In this document: positions 20,487-32,400 of the stretch, in pieces
How the letters are laid out: every line of letters starts with the position of its first letter
How positions within the stretch are numbered: the stretch's first letter is position 1
Assembly (NCBI GenBank): GCA_010015655.1
Contig: ML976663.1
Coordinates: forward strand, 614,393-678,392
Source of the DNA: Bimuria novae-zelandiae CBS 107.79
Taxonomy: Eukaryota; Ascomycota; Dothideomycetes; Pleosporales; Didymosphaeriaceae
Direction: 5' to 3'
DNA length: 64,000 nt
Made by a program: the position numbers and the translations under genes
The notes under the pieces: model-generated
The model's database searches: none
Seen by the model: the letters and a program-made list of their open reading frames with translations, nothing else
What the model was told of the DNA's origin: nothing

Positions 20487-23400
20487 AAGAGGATAAATAA
20501 TAATCTAAAGCGTTACTACTTCTATACTAATAATAGCTATATCCTTATTATAGCTTAGGGCACGATAAAACTCGTCGCTTATATACTATATAAACTATAG
20601 ACGCTAGAGCTAACGCACGTCGCGTACGTTAAAGGCTTTTTTATAAGTGTATTAGGACTCGCTCGCTATTGTATAAAGTTTATTTACTTTAACTTTAGCT
20701 AAGATGTCCTGTACATGCATTAGCTGTCCTACGTTATTATATAACTTAAGTATAATAGAGGTTACTAGCTTATTAACGTAAAGCTATTATATTGACCGCC
20801 TCTATTATTACTCTACTTAATACTAAGTATATTTAAAGCATTATATCGCCCATCGTATGCACTAATGCTAATTAACGTTATTAATTAACGTGTTATATAT
20901 TAGATTTAGGGCCACCTAGGCTATAAGGTAGTTAAATAACTAGAGGCAAACGTCACTAGCGTTTAACTAATAAAAAAATATATAAACTATCTCTATTAAA
21001 TATATATTAAAGCTTAAATAACTTATATTATTTTAAGACGCCTGACTAAGAGCCGTACATAATAACTATTCTATTAAATTATAATAGATATTATTTATAT
21101 TATCCCTATAGGAGAGGAATGTATTAATAGTAGCAAGTACGCCCTACACTTTATAGATAAGTACTTAAAGTAGCATAAAATTGCCATAGTTAAGCAAAAG
21201 GATAAGTTAACTTTTATACGTTAGTTTATATTTTTAATCTATAAGATCTAGCGCGTGTATAACGCTAATATAGTTACTATTTAATATAATAATAAGAAAG
21301 GATTTAGAAATAATCTTATTAATATAATAAAAGAACTAGGCATGCTATATAAGCTAGTACTACCTAGTATAAAAGAACTAAATAGACTTATTAAACGCGC
21401 TAGCGGAGTACTAACGTAGCGAGCTCGCGCTATGCGTATACACGCCAATCTGCTAAAGAGTTTATTATATAAGCTATATCGCACCGCCACATACATCCTT
21501 AATCGCACGCCTACCAAAGCACTAGGCTGGAAGACACCGTACGAGTTAGTATAGGGACGAAAGCTACTTGTTACTTATATAAGGCCTATTAGCTGTCGCG
21601 CCTATATTTATAACTATAATTTAAGAGCTACTAATAAGCTTAAATCGCGCACTTTAATTAACTACCTTATTAGTTACTAAGGTACTAATATCTTCCGTAT
21701 CTAGCTACCTATAAAAGACACTATTATTATTACCCGCGATGTCGTATTCGAACCTATACTCTTCTTTAATAAAATAAATAGGTATGGATTAGGGTTAGTG
21801 CTTAAAGAGGTAATTAAACTACTTAAATATCTAAAAAAATATTAATATAATAATATTAGTATTAAAGATCTATTAACTGCTTATTAACGTTGCTACCTAG
21901 TAAAGACACCTACGACTTTAGCTTCGAGAGCTATAGGCTCCTAGGTGGGGGGTAAACAGATAGACAACGCATTCGAATTAATATAGTAATAGTAATAGCT
22001 ACCTACTCTAAGACCTATAATATCTACTACTATAAGTAATTACACTCCTAAAAGTAATAAAGTACCTAAGGGCTATTACTAACGCGGTAAGAGAGCTCCA
22101 CGAGACGTTAATTTAGACCTAACTAATATAAGCTTAATTATTACTAGTAAACGTAATCGAAAGTAAAAAGATTTAAATAATTTTATAATTTATATATACG
22201 TAATAGTGCTAAGAGTTACACCTCTTATTAACTATCTTTATATATTTTTAACTAAGATTTACTCTATACCTACTATAGATAAGATACTAAAAATTTATTA
22301 ATCGCAGCTACTACCTTTGCTAAAGGTAATAAAGTAGCTTAAAATATATATATTTAATAATTAATTTTAACGCGCTATAAAAGTTAAGTAGCAAGCTCTA
22401 CGCGCTAAAGGAATCTTTAAAAAGACTATAAAAATAAAAGCTACTATAGACACCAAAGTACTACTATTAATGTAGATATTTATATATAAGATTAATAAAG
22501 AAGGATACCTTTTACGGTTTAAAGCTTAACTTGTTATTTAAGGAGATCTTTAAGTTTTACTTAATAATATATATACTACTATACTTATAATTTATAACTT
22601 TTACGCTTTTATTATAATTACTAATTACTTTAGTCTAGAGCTAAAGTAGTATAATGTCCCTACTACCTTCCTAAATACTAAGATCGATTAAAAACTATAC
22701 GCTAAAATACTTAAGGCGTTCCGCTATACTACAGGCGAGATTATGCTAGTACTCTGCGCCCTGTACGGCCTAAAGGAGTTACTAATCCTATAGTATAATA
22801 AACTACGTTAATAACTTATTAAGCTAAGTCTAAAGCTAGTTAAAGGCTTTTCTTGCTTATACACGAGCCACTAGCTTATCCTATTTATTTATATTAATAA
22901 TATTATTATAGTATATCATTAGTCTAATGCCTATTACTACAGGTCTTTTAAGTAGGATCTAGTGGACCTATATAATATTAAAGCTATAGGAGACCTTACC
23001 TAGTTTCTTAGAATCCGCATTATACGCGATTAAGCCCTATATAAGACGTAGCTAGTCTAGGACGCGTTTATTAATAAGATATACGCTTAATTTAGTATTA
23101 AAGCTATAAGTAAGACTCTAAATATTCTATTAATAAAAAACTAACTACTATAGTCTACTAAGGAGCCTAATTTATTATAAATAAAGCTTTATTAGTAACT
23201 AGTTGGCTTTCTCGCATATATTGCTATCTAGGGTAGACCTAACGTCGCCTAAACGCACGTCGTCTTTGCTTGTCACCTTACCAACCCAGGACAGTCACAC
23301 ATCTCGAAAATCCGAAAGACCTGGCGCTACCTACTCAGCACGAAGGCTCTCGCACTTGAAGCCTCTGCTAGCGCGCAGGATATGGCTAAGTATCTATCTA

Positions 23401-24017
23401 ATAATCTAATATATCGCGATCCTCTCTTCTTTAGATCTTCTAACGCCTTATACGCTAACGAGTTTAAGACTTACTAAAGCTCTTAAGGCTATACTTTTAA
23501 GTTTAGTAAACTAATAATTAACTAAAAGTTAATAGTACAACGTATAGTTATAAAATTAACTATAAATCTAAATTACTAGCTCTATTACTTACTAGCTTAT
23601 AAATAAAAGAATAGATATAATTCTTCTTTAGTATTAACCTTACTCTTAACTATACACCTACTATCTAGTGTAATAATTAGTAGACTGTTAGTATTGTTAC
23701 TAAATAGCAAGACAAGCTTTATATAAAGGTTAAATATATTAATATCTACTAGCTTTAGATTTAATAGGAAGTTAAAGTCTTTTATATTAATATTAAATAG
23801 GTCCCTACTAACTATATGCCTGCTAATAGACTTATAAAAATTTTACTTAAGTAGAAGTTTATAGACTTTATCCGCTAAATTAGCCTTATTAATATTACTA
23901 AGTATCTAAAGGGCCTGCGTTAAACTAATAGTAATAATTTTAATAGTATCTATATACACTAATACTAATTAGCTATTATTAACTCCTTGCCTGGGCGTCC
24001 GCGCTAGCTAGGGGGTG

Positions 24018-24220
24018 TGTTATAGTTTATAGCTCTTACTCTACAAGATAGTTGCTCCTATCTTAACATGGTTGCGACTTACCTTCTTTCTATCTAGGAC
24101 TAGCGTTGTTTGTGCCTGCGCACCTATACCTTCTGTAGCTTCTAGATAGAACAACCTCAGTTCAATCCTGCAATCTTTTCCACTGCGTACTGTCCGCTCA
24201 GCGCTCTGCTCACCGCGACA
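24018..24220 (+). repeat. 3' LTR of the first copia element
   Basis: 203 bp. It differs from the 5' LTR mainly by C-to-T and G-to-A transitions (for example TGTTATAG against TGTCACGG at its start). Confidence 0.92.
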
Positions 24221-24225
24221 GAGCT

Positions 24226-25099
24226 TCCAGCACGGAAAGGAGGCACGTGCAGAGACTCATACAGAAAGCGTTTGTGGGGAAGTCTCTTTCACCAAATTGG
24301 CTCCAAAGCGGTAAGGCCGCGGTTTAAAAAGGAACATTTGAAGGCACGTGACAGGATACATAAAAGAGAAGCGTATACAGTAGAGAGCGGCGAGGCTCAC
24401 TTATTGTCGTGCCGTCGGAGTAGGGAACCCGCTCTGCATTTGTGCTGAGTCCGGAAACACCTATCTTGTTACGAAGTGTACATTCATAATAACGCAGCGA
24501 GGAAACATTTAAGGTATTCACGATGATGTTGACCCAAAAGCTCAGAATCAACACCATCTTCCTTCATAGCCAATCGCAACCACCTGTCTAAGAATAACAA
24601 GTTATAACGCACCCGAGAAAGCCTGCAAGGTACCAACAGAGCAATAGCCAAATTACTCCCGCTGCTGCTACGCTCATCTATCCCATTTCTTAAATCATAA
24701 ACCGGAATATTTCTGCTCTAACGCAGTAGCAGATTGACTCCTAGACCGACGCTTCTACTCTGCTATGCTTTGCCACAGCGTATTCTATCATCTCCGTTAT
24801 AATTTTAAACGGCAGATTCACGATGTGTTCACACGTCGACGTGAGCTCAGGGGAGCACTTTACAATCGTAGTAGGCGTCTGCCCGAGACTCCTAAAGAGC
24901 ACATGTCCTCATTTCCTCTACCCTTTCCCCACGAAGCCATGCATCCCATCATATCTCATATCCTCATACCAACCCCAAACAGAAAAGCTCTTATCAAAAC
25001 GTTGCCGAAGCGAGTCGAGTCACCCAAAAAACGCCATGCTACAGCAAGCCCAAAGAAACATATCAACAAAGCCAAGAGATGGAAAGGGGGGGGGGGGGG
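24226..25099. other. Intergenic stretch ending at an assembly gap
   Basis: No gene is supported between the copia element and the gap. It ends in a run of at least 14 G (25086-25099) immediately before the unknown bases. Confidence 0.5.
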
Positions 25100-25144
25100 N
25101 NNNNNNNNNNNNNNNNNNNNNNNNNNNNNNNNNNNNNNNNNNNN
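25100..25144. other. Assembly gap (45 N)
   Basis: A run of unknown bases directly follows a poly-G run. It probably marks a homopolymer that sequencing could not cross. It removes the 3' end of the WBP2-like gene. Confidence 0.98.
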
Positions 25145-26032
25145 AGCCTCCTCTCCAACTCGTCCTCGACGCTCCGCTGCTGCACCTCCTCATACCCCGG
25201 CGGCGGCTCATTCGGCGGCTCAAACCCCTCCTGCACCGGACTGCCCAGCGGGGGACTACTCCTATTCGCACTGCTCCCCGTCTCGACAGTACCGATACTG
25301 TCCCTCCCCCTTCCGAGCGGCGGACTCGGCAGCGCATCCGGCAGGCGCGCATGCTGTCTCGTGTCCTCGTACGCCGGGAGATCCTCGAGATGCACCGAGC
25401 CCAGGTTCACGCCAGCCAGCGCGCCGGCGCCGCGGCCATCGGCCTCGACGCCGTCCGTGGTGCCGGCCGACTGCGCTACGTCGACGGCTTGGCGGAGGCG
25501 CTCGCGCAGGCGCTCAAACGTCGTGGCGAAGTCGAAGGCGCCGCCTTCTTTGAACTCCATGACGAGCTCGAGAGAGGTGTGGGTTGGGGGGATGCCGCCG
25601 CCGTACACGGGCGTGACGACGGCCTCCCATTTGTTCGCGCCGAACCAGGGCGCTGTGACGCGCGAGTCGCTCACGTTGAGTATGGGGACGGCGAAGGATT
25701 GGAACGTCGGCGTCGGCGATACGGGGAGGTATATGATCTGTATCCATTTATCTTTAGTCAGCCTTACTCTCGCCGTCCAGCCCGGTGCGCCATTGGCGTT
25801 GGGAGGATATGGGGAGGGGACGTACCCGCCGGTTTGTGAGGTATATGACGCCCGACTTGCACTGCTGGCTGTATGCCTCAGACGGGTGGTTCTTGTGCGA
25901 CGACTGCAGCGAGAGCGTCGTGCGCGGCGGGCTCTGATACAGCGTCGTTTCGCCCGGCAGTGGCGTGTATCCGCTGCCCTCGGCGAGCATCACCCAACTG
26001 TTCTTCCGGTCAGACAGCTTCTTCTTATGCAT
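25145..26032 (-). CDS. WBP2-like GRAM-domain protein, 3' end in gap
   Basis: Exon 1 (26032-25826) carries WVMLAEGSGYTPLPGE and a typical GRAM start (SGVIYLTNRR). An 88-nt intron (25825-25738, GTACGT donor, CTGAC branch) is spliced in phase 0 to exon 2, which opens IIYLPVSPTPTFQSFAVPIL and contains TAPWFGANKWEAVVTPVYGG and KEGGAFDF. Exon 2 ends with a proline-rich tail bearing a PPGY motif, the PPxY type that binds WW domains. This order (GRAM-like fold, then PPxY) is that of WW-domain-binding protein 2; fungal members are of similar length. The role in fungi is unclear, possibly linking membranes to Rsp5-type ubiquitin ligases (inference). The start at 26032 is the ATG nearest the conserved block; an upstream in-frame ATG at 26068 exists. 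The last residues are lost in the gap. Confidence 0.8.
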
Positions 26033-26949
26033 CGTTGCCGACGCCCTTTTCGCGAGCCCGGCCGCCATGCTTGCCCAAACCACCTAGATGGTCCACTCGC
26101 ACTCGCACTCGCACTCGAATCCTCTGGCGATGCGGTGCGTTGCGCGGGGCAGCAGGGAGGCGCAGCGCAAGGACCGTGTACAGCGGGATGGGATGAGAGG
26201 ATGGGAGGATGAGAGGATGGGAGGATGAGAGGGACAGGACTATAGGGATCCAACAAACTCACTTTACAGACATGTCTAGTGTACCGTAGGTATATAAACT
26301 TTTGCAGGAACCCGTGTTCGGGCGCCGCCCTAGCTCTTTCGTCGTCGAGACGTCTAGGTCCCCCCTCAGCAGCAGCAGCGCTCCAGCCGAACTGTCCAGA
26401 AGCTCGCCGGGGCCACCGTCCACGCCGAATCACGCTGCGTGGGGCGGCTGTGTAGGCCGATTGCGGGGTTCAGTGGGCACCCTAGTGGCGGGTGAGTCGC
26501 TAATCGCGGGTTGCGCGCGCAGAAACGAGTACTCTAATGGCCGCCAGTCGGTGAGGTAGGCCGCAGGCGAGGATGCGTGGGGAGGGCGTGCGTGTGTTGG
26601 GATTAAGGTGCAGCTCCCGCCGGCGGGTAGGACGCTATCACCCGCATTGTTCGGTGGTCTCGTGACTTGGACGCGGTCGCGCGGCGTGCGTCACGTACCG
26701 CTCGCCCGTACCTACCCTAGAGGGTGAAATGGAAGTGAATGGAGGTGGGTGGGCTTTGGTGCGTGTGAACGAAGCATCTGCAGACTGTCACTGTTTGTCG
26801 GAAAAGGACACTCTCCGTTTATAGGGAGTACGATACCACTTCAAAGGAGTGCATGGCCAAGTCACGCTGGTAAATTTCGCAAAAAGATAAAAGTTGGTGT
26901 AAGACGTGACTTAGGGAAGACCACAATCCAACGCTCCACACCAGAAACT
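26033..26949. other. Upstream region of the WBP2-like gene
   Basis: Contains a (CACTCG)4 tract at about 26095-26118 and a short minisatellite (next entry). I see no gene here. Confidence 0.5.
26187..26231. repeat. 16-bp minisatellite
   Basis: Nearly three units of GATGGGAGGATGAGAG in tandem. Confidence 0.8.
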
Positions 26950-29388
26950 TCACTCCTCCCCAACCTTCTTCCATATCCCAGTCGCCCTCGCCAGGATATG
27001 TCCCTTCCCCAGCGTATCAATCCAACTCCCCGCGAGCCCCACAAACTTCCACACGGTACCATCCCCGCGATCCGGCGGCTCGTTCGTCACATGCACCAGC
27101 CCCTGCGGCGCCTTCCCCTCCCACTGCTTCCACCGCAGTCTCTCCGTCTGCTGCCCATCCACCTCATCGAAGAACGCCAGTCCGGCCACGTATCCCGACC
27201 CCGGAATGTATGCCACCTCAATCTTCGTAATATCGACGCCGCTGATGTCAAGGCCCTTGTAGTGGGAGGCGTCGGAAGAGGAGTGCAGGTGGCCAAGGTG
27301 GTGATTGCAGCCATCGTGTTCCGCCTCGTCGGGGCTGTCGTGCACGCGAGCAAGCCCAATGGCCCCGATGGCGTTTTCGGCCTGCTTGAGCGCTGCCGTG
27401 GAGATCCAGCTTTTGATCGATGAGAGACTGTAGCGATGAAGCACGATGCGCCGAAGCGGATTCGCACCTGTAGACCCGCGCGGCTCCGTGAGCTCCAGCG
27501 TGCTGAAGTCTTCATACCTGCCGCCAAAGCCATATCTCGCGCGAAAATCATCGTCGCTGACCTTCGGGTCGCCGAGCATGTCGGGCTCGAACCAGATGTT
27601 GTCGTCGCGGACGTAGGCGGCGGTTTTGAGATAGGCGCCGTCGGTGGAGAGATCGGATACGATGCTGTTGTGGACGGGTACGGGAAGGCGCTCTTTGAGG
27701 ACCTCGGGATAAGCGTAGTTGGGACGTTTCATGCGCGTGGTGTTTGTCTTGGGGTCGTATTGGGCGTATGCCAGATGCGGGTGGTCGACCAGCCGCGATG
27801 CTTCCTCTGTGATCAGCGTCATCGCTTCACGACACAGCAGCCTGGCTTCATTCAGAGCAAGAGGCTCCGGCGGAATCGGATCCTGGCGGGCGTTGTTCTC
27901 CAGCAAATTCCACCCGACAGCGCCTTCCTCGACGGCGAATGTGAATGCACGCTCCATGCCCAGGCTATCGAGTGTCTTGCTCTCGCAGGGTGAGTCGCCT
28001 GCGGGACTGACAGCCAGAGCCTGCTTCGACACATCTCTAGTCGTAAGAGGCGAAAGACTTCCATTCGGTGTCTTTAGATCAGCTCTAGACGCCACTCTCC
28101 TAAGTGTCTGCGTCTTTGGTACTTTCCTCATCTTATACTGGGCCGGATTCTGCAACATCTCCCCAATCTTCTTCCAAAGCTTCTTGTACATCATGAGCGC
28201 ATCGAACAATTCCGAGGTATATAGTGCACACGGAACGTAGTTCAGTATGATAACCGGTTCTTCGTACAATTCTTTCCCGCTCTTATTGTTTTCCCCACCC
28301 TTTTGGTTCCGTGGATCGCTCTCCCATTTTCTCCTCTCTTCTAGCAGTTTGCTCCACTTCCACGCCTGGAATGAGCGCAAAGAGGTGTATCGCGTCAAGA
28401 TGGCTTGCGTGCGAGCACTCGAGCGAGCGACCATGGAGGGAAAGGCGTTTGCGACAGCGACAACGGATTGGATAGTCCAGGGCACAGACGGTTTCTTGAT
28501 CTCACCGCCACCGACCCAGTTCACGGATATGGATATCTCGGTGTTCCTGAGGGCTTCGCTGTGTTCCTTCGCGACCGCCTCACTGGCGCCGATTTCAAGC
28601 GTAGGTGGTCCGACAGCAAGCTGGACATCGACGGCTTGCTTGACAGAGCGGTACTTGCTCTTGTCGTTCAGTTTTACCGAGATGACGGCGTTGAACTCGC
28701 CGCCTTCGGTGAACCCAGAAATGAAACTGTCGCCATACACTTCTGTAAAGATCTCGAGAGGAAGGCCAGGAATATCCTGAAACTCCATCTCATCGACAGG
28801 AGATCGGGCGTCGTTGTTCACAATCACGCTGACGACGTAATTCAGCTCGCTGTCGAGGACCTTGTTTTCATTGACGAAAGATGCGTTGCCGTTTCCATGG
28901 ATTGTCCCGTATTTTATGCTCATTGAAGTTGAGATGTTAAGCGCATCCATGATGTCACTTACATTCTCGATTGCCCTGGTTGAATAGGTTACACTTTGGC
29001 TCGTAGTGGGCGTGGGTCCTGCAGGAATTTCGAAAGGCATTTCACCTACGGGTGCGGTGACAACGTCTAGTGCACCACCCAATTCCGGTGTTGGTGGTGT
29101 GGAGGGTGTTTCGATTCGGGACGCCGAGTTCGAGCTTGCCTGTGGAACCCCATTGATAGCCATAGCTGGGATCCCGCTTAGCGGTGAAATAGTGATAAAG
29201 GTGTCCGGCGTAACCGGCGGTGACGCCGGCGCTGCAATACTCTGAGGAGGACTGGGTTCGTTTGCGAATTTCTTCTGCGTCCCTGTCGATCCGACCTTGA
29301 CCGCATTTTCGAGGCGAATTTCTTGTGTGTATGTGTTGAAGCCTTGGCCAACGCGCATCGCATTGGAGTAGGGTGCTGTGAGTGACAT
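26950..29388 (-). CDS. MACPF/SNTX-like protein
   Basis: A single exon encodes 812 residues from the ATG at 29388; an in-frame start 36 codons upstream exists but lacks conserved sequence. The N-terminal region MSLTAPYSNAMRVGQGFNTY and the block beginning SDIMDALNISTSMSIKYG (about residue 147 on), followed by GNGNASFVNENKV, resemble the opening of fungal proteins of the MACPF/stonustoxin-like superfamily. In that superfamily such a domain can insert into membranes. The last 100 residues (VAYIPGSGYVAGLAFF and FVGLAGSWIDTLG) look like a beta-rich carbohydrate- or lipid-recognition domain. There is no signal peptide, so the protein is likely cytosolic or released unconventionally. The frame has no breaks. 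Membrane attack, defence or development are all possible roles; I cannot choose. Confidence 0.65.
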   Translation of the reverse strand: MSLTAPYSNAMRVGQGFNTYTQEIRLENAVKVGSTGTQKKFANEPSPPQSIAAPASPPVTPDTFITISPLSGIPAMAINGVPQASSNSASRIETPSTPPTPELGGALDVVTAPVGEMPFEIPAGPTPTTSQSVTYSTRAIENVSDIMDALNISTSMSIKYGTIHGNGNASFVNENKVLDSELNYVVSVIVNNDARSPVDEMEFQDIPGLPLEIFTEVYGDSFISGFTEGGEFNAVISVKLNDKSKYRSVKQAVDVQLAVGPPTLEIGASEAVAKEHSEALRNTEISISVNWVGGGEIKKPSVPWTIQSVVAVANAFPSMVARSSARTQAILTRYTSLRSFQAWKWSKLLEERRKWESDPRNQKGGENNKSGKELYEEPVIILNYVPCALYTSELFDALMMYKKLWKKIGEMLQNPAQYKMRKVPKTQTLRRVASRADLKTPNGSLSPLTTRDVSKQALAVSPAGDSPCESKTLDSLGMERAFTFAVEEGAVGWNLLENNARQDPIPPEPLALNEARLLCREAMTLITEEASRLVDHPHLAYAQYDPKTNTTRMKRPNYAYPEVLKERLPVPVHNSIVSDLSTDGAYLKTAAYVRDDNIWFEPDMLGDPKVSDDDFRARYGFGGRYEDFSTLELTEPRGSTGANPLRRIVLHRYSLSSIKSWISTAALKQAENAIGAIGLARVHDSPDEAEHDGCNHHLGHLHSSSDASHYKGLDISGVDITKIEVAYIPGSGYVAGLAFFDEVDGQQTERLRWKQWEGKAPQGLVHVTNEPPDRGDGTVWKFVGLAGSWIDTLGKGHILARATGIWKKVGEE

Positions 29389-30652
29389 GATAGGAAGGGA
29401 AAGAGCGATAATGATGTAGTAACGCGCTGGATAATGATGTGGTAACGCGCTGGAGTAAAGCGTTGTGCTGTTCCTGAATATACTGTACGATTTCAAGGAC
29501 AGCTCGCACAGCTTGAATGTTGTAACTGGACGTGGCGCGCGATGAGATGTTCTATGTTAAGGCGTCGCTATGAAAATCCCGAGTGGTTGCCAGCAGATCG
29601 TAGATGGAAAGAAGGAATTATCAAAACATTTGAGGTTCCCCGTTACAGCAAGTTAGTCTTATGATGCCAGCTGGAGTCCGCGCCGCAGTTAACCGCCGAT
29701 CACAGAAAGGCAACCATCGAACACTGCCGGGGGCGCTGCGCGCTTATGGTGTGTGATACATTGAACCCACCTATGGTATTCATTTTATTCTACCAAGCCA
29801 GGGCCATCAGCTGCGCCCCATGACTGCCGTGCGCACCCTGCTACATGAAAAGGTATGCGAACACCAATTGTCGCCAGAGACGGCGTAAGGCAACGCCGAC
29901 GCTTACGGCTGCGGCGTCGGGCGGAGGCGCTGGGGTTACTGGTGGGCCTACTAACAGAGCCCCATCCTCAAATTAGTACATGCTCGCAACGGTCACGTAC
30001 TGCTTTGGTACCTAGCTTACTTCAGCCGCCAGGCACGATGACAGACGCTTCGATGACAAGCTCAGCTACGACCGGTATGCCTTCGAGATAATACCAAGCG
30101 GCTGAAAGCTGACAAGTGAGACAGTGAACGGCGTGGGGGCCAATTGTTGGAGCACCTGAAGCAGCACGCTGTGAGCTAGACCTGTATTGGGCATTGCGTA
30201 GGCACCTTCCGCTGGGTGCACATCGTGCACTAGATTTCTAAAGCAATAGGTGTTAGCAGAAAAGATATAACGCGAATGAAACAACAAATTTTGATGCCAG
30301 TGCTCCGCAGCAGCACAACTACCCCAGATCTGCGTTAATAGTATGATATTATGAATCCAGTCTTTCTGGAATGCAATCTAGGATTTGCAGTGTGGTGAGC
30401 TCGTCCGCGACGCCGTTATAATAGTATATAAGTAGGCAAAGGCAACCTAAGGAGCATCTAGACGATCAGACGATCAGAAAAGTGCTAGAAGGTAGTGCTT
30501 CTGGACCAGTGTGATCAAGCACGTACGCCAGAGGTGACGCGTGGGGCTCTCAAATTTCCATGGGACTGGAGGTGACTCCGCAATGGGTTCTTCGGTTTAG
30601 TCTTCTGTCTGGTGCAATTTATTATATCACACACGCAGGATGTGGCTTTGTT
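29389..30652. other. Intergenic stretch
   Basis: Upstream side of the MACPF-like gene and 3' flank of the next gene. A small hairpin (CCGACGC/GCGTCGG) lies near 29890-29920. I find no gene or transposon ends. Confidence 0.5.
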
Positions 30653-31514
30653 CTACAGCGCAATCGCCAGAGCCAGAGCAAGACATCCTATCCACCCAGG
30701 TCCCTGGAGGAAGACGCTATACGCGCCACTCGTATGGCTTGACGAAGAGTACGTAGACGACGATTTCAAATCAGGGAATTGGCTGAAGAATTCCGCCATG
30801 TACGAATCGGTACGATTCTTAAAGATATCCGGTTTTGGTCCACTGTCCTTCCAGGTTACAGTCAGGTTGTTCGGTCGCGGAGGATTGACCTTGAATGGTT
30901 CGGTGGCAAAGTACCAGTCGCCGTCACTGTTGACAGTGACCACGCGTTCTGGCATGCCATCAGAGCCAGGGCTAATTGTATCGGATCCAGGGTATCTATG
31001 CGCATCAAGAATTGTCAGCGAAAACTCAAATGCTACTCTACGTCTCGTTAAAGAGTACATACAATTCGAACCAGCACAGGTCTCCTGTGGTCTCATTGTT
31101 GGCAAAGAAGTCACCGTGAAACCAGATCGGATTTCTTCCAGAATTGAATCCATTGCCAAACATCTCCGCTGCACTGCTGTACAGGGGCATCTGCTCCCAC
31201 GTCTTGTCAGGTGCGAGGTGGCCTTCGGTGGAATTGAAGTCGCTATTCGACGGCTTGATTTGTGCGCCTGGCTTCGTTTCGCCGGTGCATCGGTATACGA
31301 GGAAGGACATAAGGTGCCCGGGTGTGTACCACCCTCCAAACATGTTATCTCCCGCTGAGAAATTCATCGTTGGAGTCGCGGCACCGGATGTGTAGTCTGA
31401 GAGGGAACCATTCAATGGGGGCGGGAAAGTGAATTGGGCGGAGGCGCATGGTGACGACGCGAGGAAAGCGAGTGTAAGTGATGCGATTGGATTTGTGAGA
31501 GACTGGAAGCGCAT
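30653..31514 (-). CDS. Secreted, probably GPI-anchored protein of unknown function
   Basis: Two exons, 31514-31063 and 30995-30653, are joined across a 67-nt intron with GTATGT donor, CTGAC branch and ATAG acceptor, giving 264 residues. The start is the ATG that opens a signal peptide (hydrophobic SLTLAFLASSPCASAQ). The mature protein has several N-glycosylation sites (for example NGSL, NFSA, NNLT, NRTD), few Cys, and blocks GGWYTPGHLMSFLVYRC and FHGDFFANNETTGDLCWF. The end is Ser-rich (SSSTYSSSSHTSG) followed by the hydrophobic GPGWIGCLALALAIAL, as in GPI-anchored wall proteins. I do not recognise the family. Confidence 0.78.
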
Positions 31515-32210
31515 TGTGACGGCTTCGTCGTCGTGTTTTGCAGATGTCGTGGGAACGGGGGGATTCGTCTGAACGCTCATCTGCTCTGGTCGAAGGATTG
31601 CCAAGGTTCACGCCTGCTAGCGCGTATGATGCATGACTCCCCCGCCATTTGCCGCTTCCGGCATGTCAGTCTACAAAAGCCTTGTTCACGACCGAGAGAA
31701 TGGATCACGGTCGCATTCAATCGAGCTTCGCATTCTGGCAAGGCCGTCGAAACAAAGATGCTCGGTTCCTACGACTGAAGACTGACGACTACCGTTCCTC
31801 GCGCCAGGCTGTCTCGTGGCCCGTGTTGCGCCTACAAAATGCTTGAGGCCTTCATCTACTGCCGCGATGCCGCTGTATTGGTGCCGCATGTGATAGCTGC
31901 TCTGATTCTTATACACTCCGGCCTTGATCATGTCCTGCAACAAGACTGTAGCCTCTAGGGCATCATCCTATCCGCAGTAAGAGGTCAATTCCGCTAAACC
32001 CTTTGCAAACACTTTCCACATAGATAGCAAAACGAACAAGTTTCCGCTCACTTTTTCCCTTCACCTTTCTCTCTCATCTTATGCTAGTTCAGTGGCCCAG
32101 TATTTCAAAGAGCTTCCTTCCAGCTCGTCACCACCCTCCTACCATCAAGCATCCAACCATCCTCCAGCTACGAGTCTAATCCACCAGCCGAAATCCATCC
32201 AACTCCCACA
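31515..32210. other. Divergent promoter region
   Basis: Lies between the minus-strand GPI-type gene and the plus-strand secreted gene. The last 200 bp are rich in C, T and A, as in fungal leaders. No other gene is supported. Confidence 0.5.
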
Positions 32211-32400
32211 ATGAAGCTCAGCCTATTCCTCACGTTCCTTTTCGCCCTCTTCTTCGGCGAGTCAGTCCTTGAGTGTCACTGCTGGTTCACTCGAATGGAC
32301 CACGACGAGGTTGTACGCGACCACATCGACAATGTAACGTCGAAAAAGAGTGTGAATGTTGAGGCAATCGTTGTTTTGATTGAGAAGCTAAGCTAGCTTA

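Larger units (their letters stand above)
18218..24220 (+). mobile_element. Complete copia-type LTR retrotransposon, RIP-degraded
   Basis: Both LTRs are 203 bp (18218-18420 and 24018-24220), begin TGT and end ACA, and are flanked by the 5-bp duplication GAGCT (18213-18217, 24221-24225). Directly after the 5' LTR, GTTATAAGCCTAGC is a RIP-altered version of GTTATGAGCCCGGC. That sequence is complementary to the anticodon region of initiator tRNA-Met, the half-tRNA priming known from Drosophila copia. A polypurine tract (AGGGGGTG) precedes the 3' LTR. Remnants follow copia order: protease (VDPGSNTHVIN, about 20434), integrase end (a TPYE-type motif near 21530), then reverse transcriptase (KARL-type motif near 22520). 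The remaining frame is full of stops made by C-to-T and G-to-A changes. A solo LTR is nested at 19360. Confidence 0.93.

Noticed and set aside
25079..26212. 377-residue plus-strand frame across the gap
   Set aside because: It is translated through unknown bases and lies antisense to the WBP2-like gene, which has a conserved intron.
26187..26231. Possible CRISPR-like repeat
   Set aside because: Contiguous 16-bp units without spacers in a eukaryotic sequence; an ordinary minisatellite.
27436..28926. Plus-strand frames of 170-185 residues
   Set aside because: Antisense to the MACPF-like gene, with no domain or intron logic.
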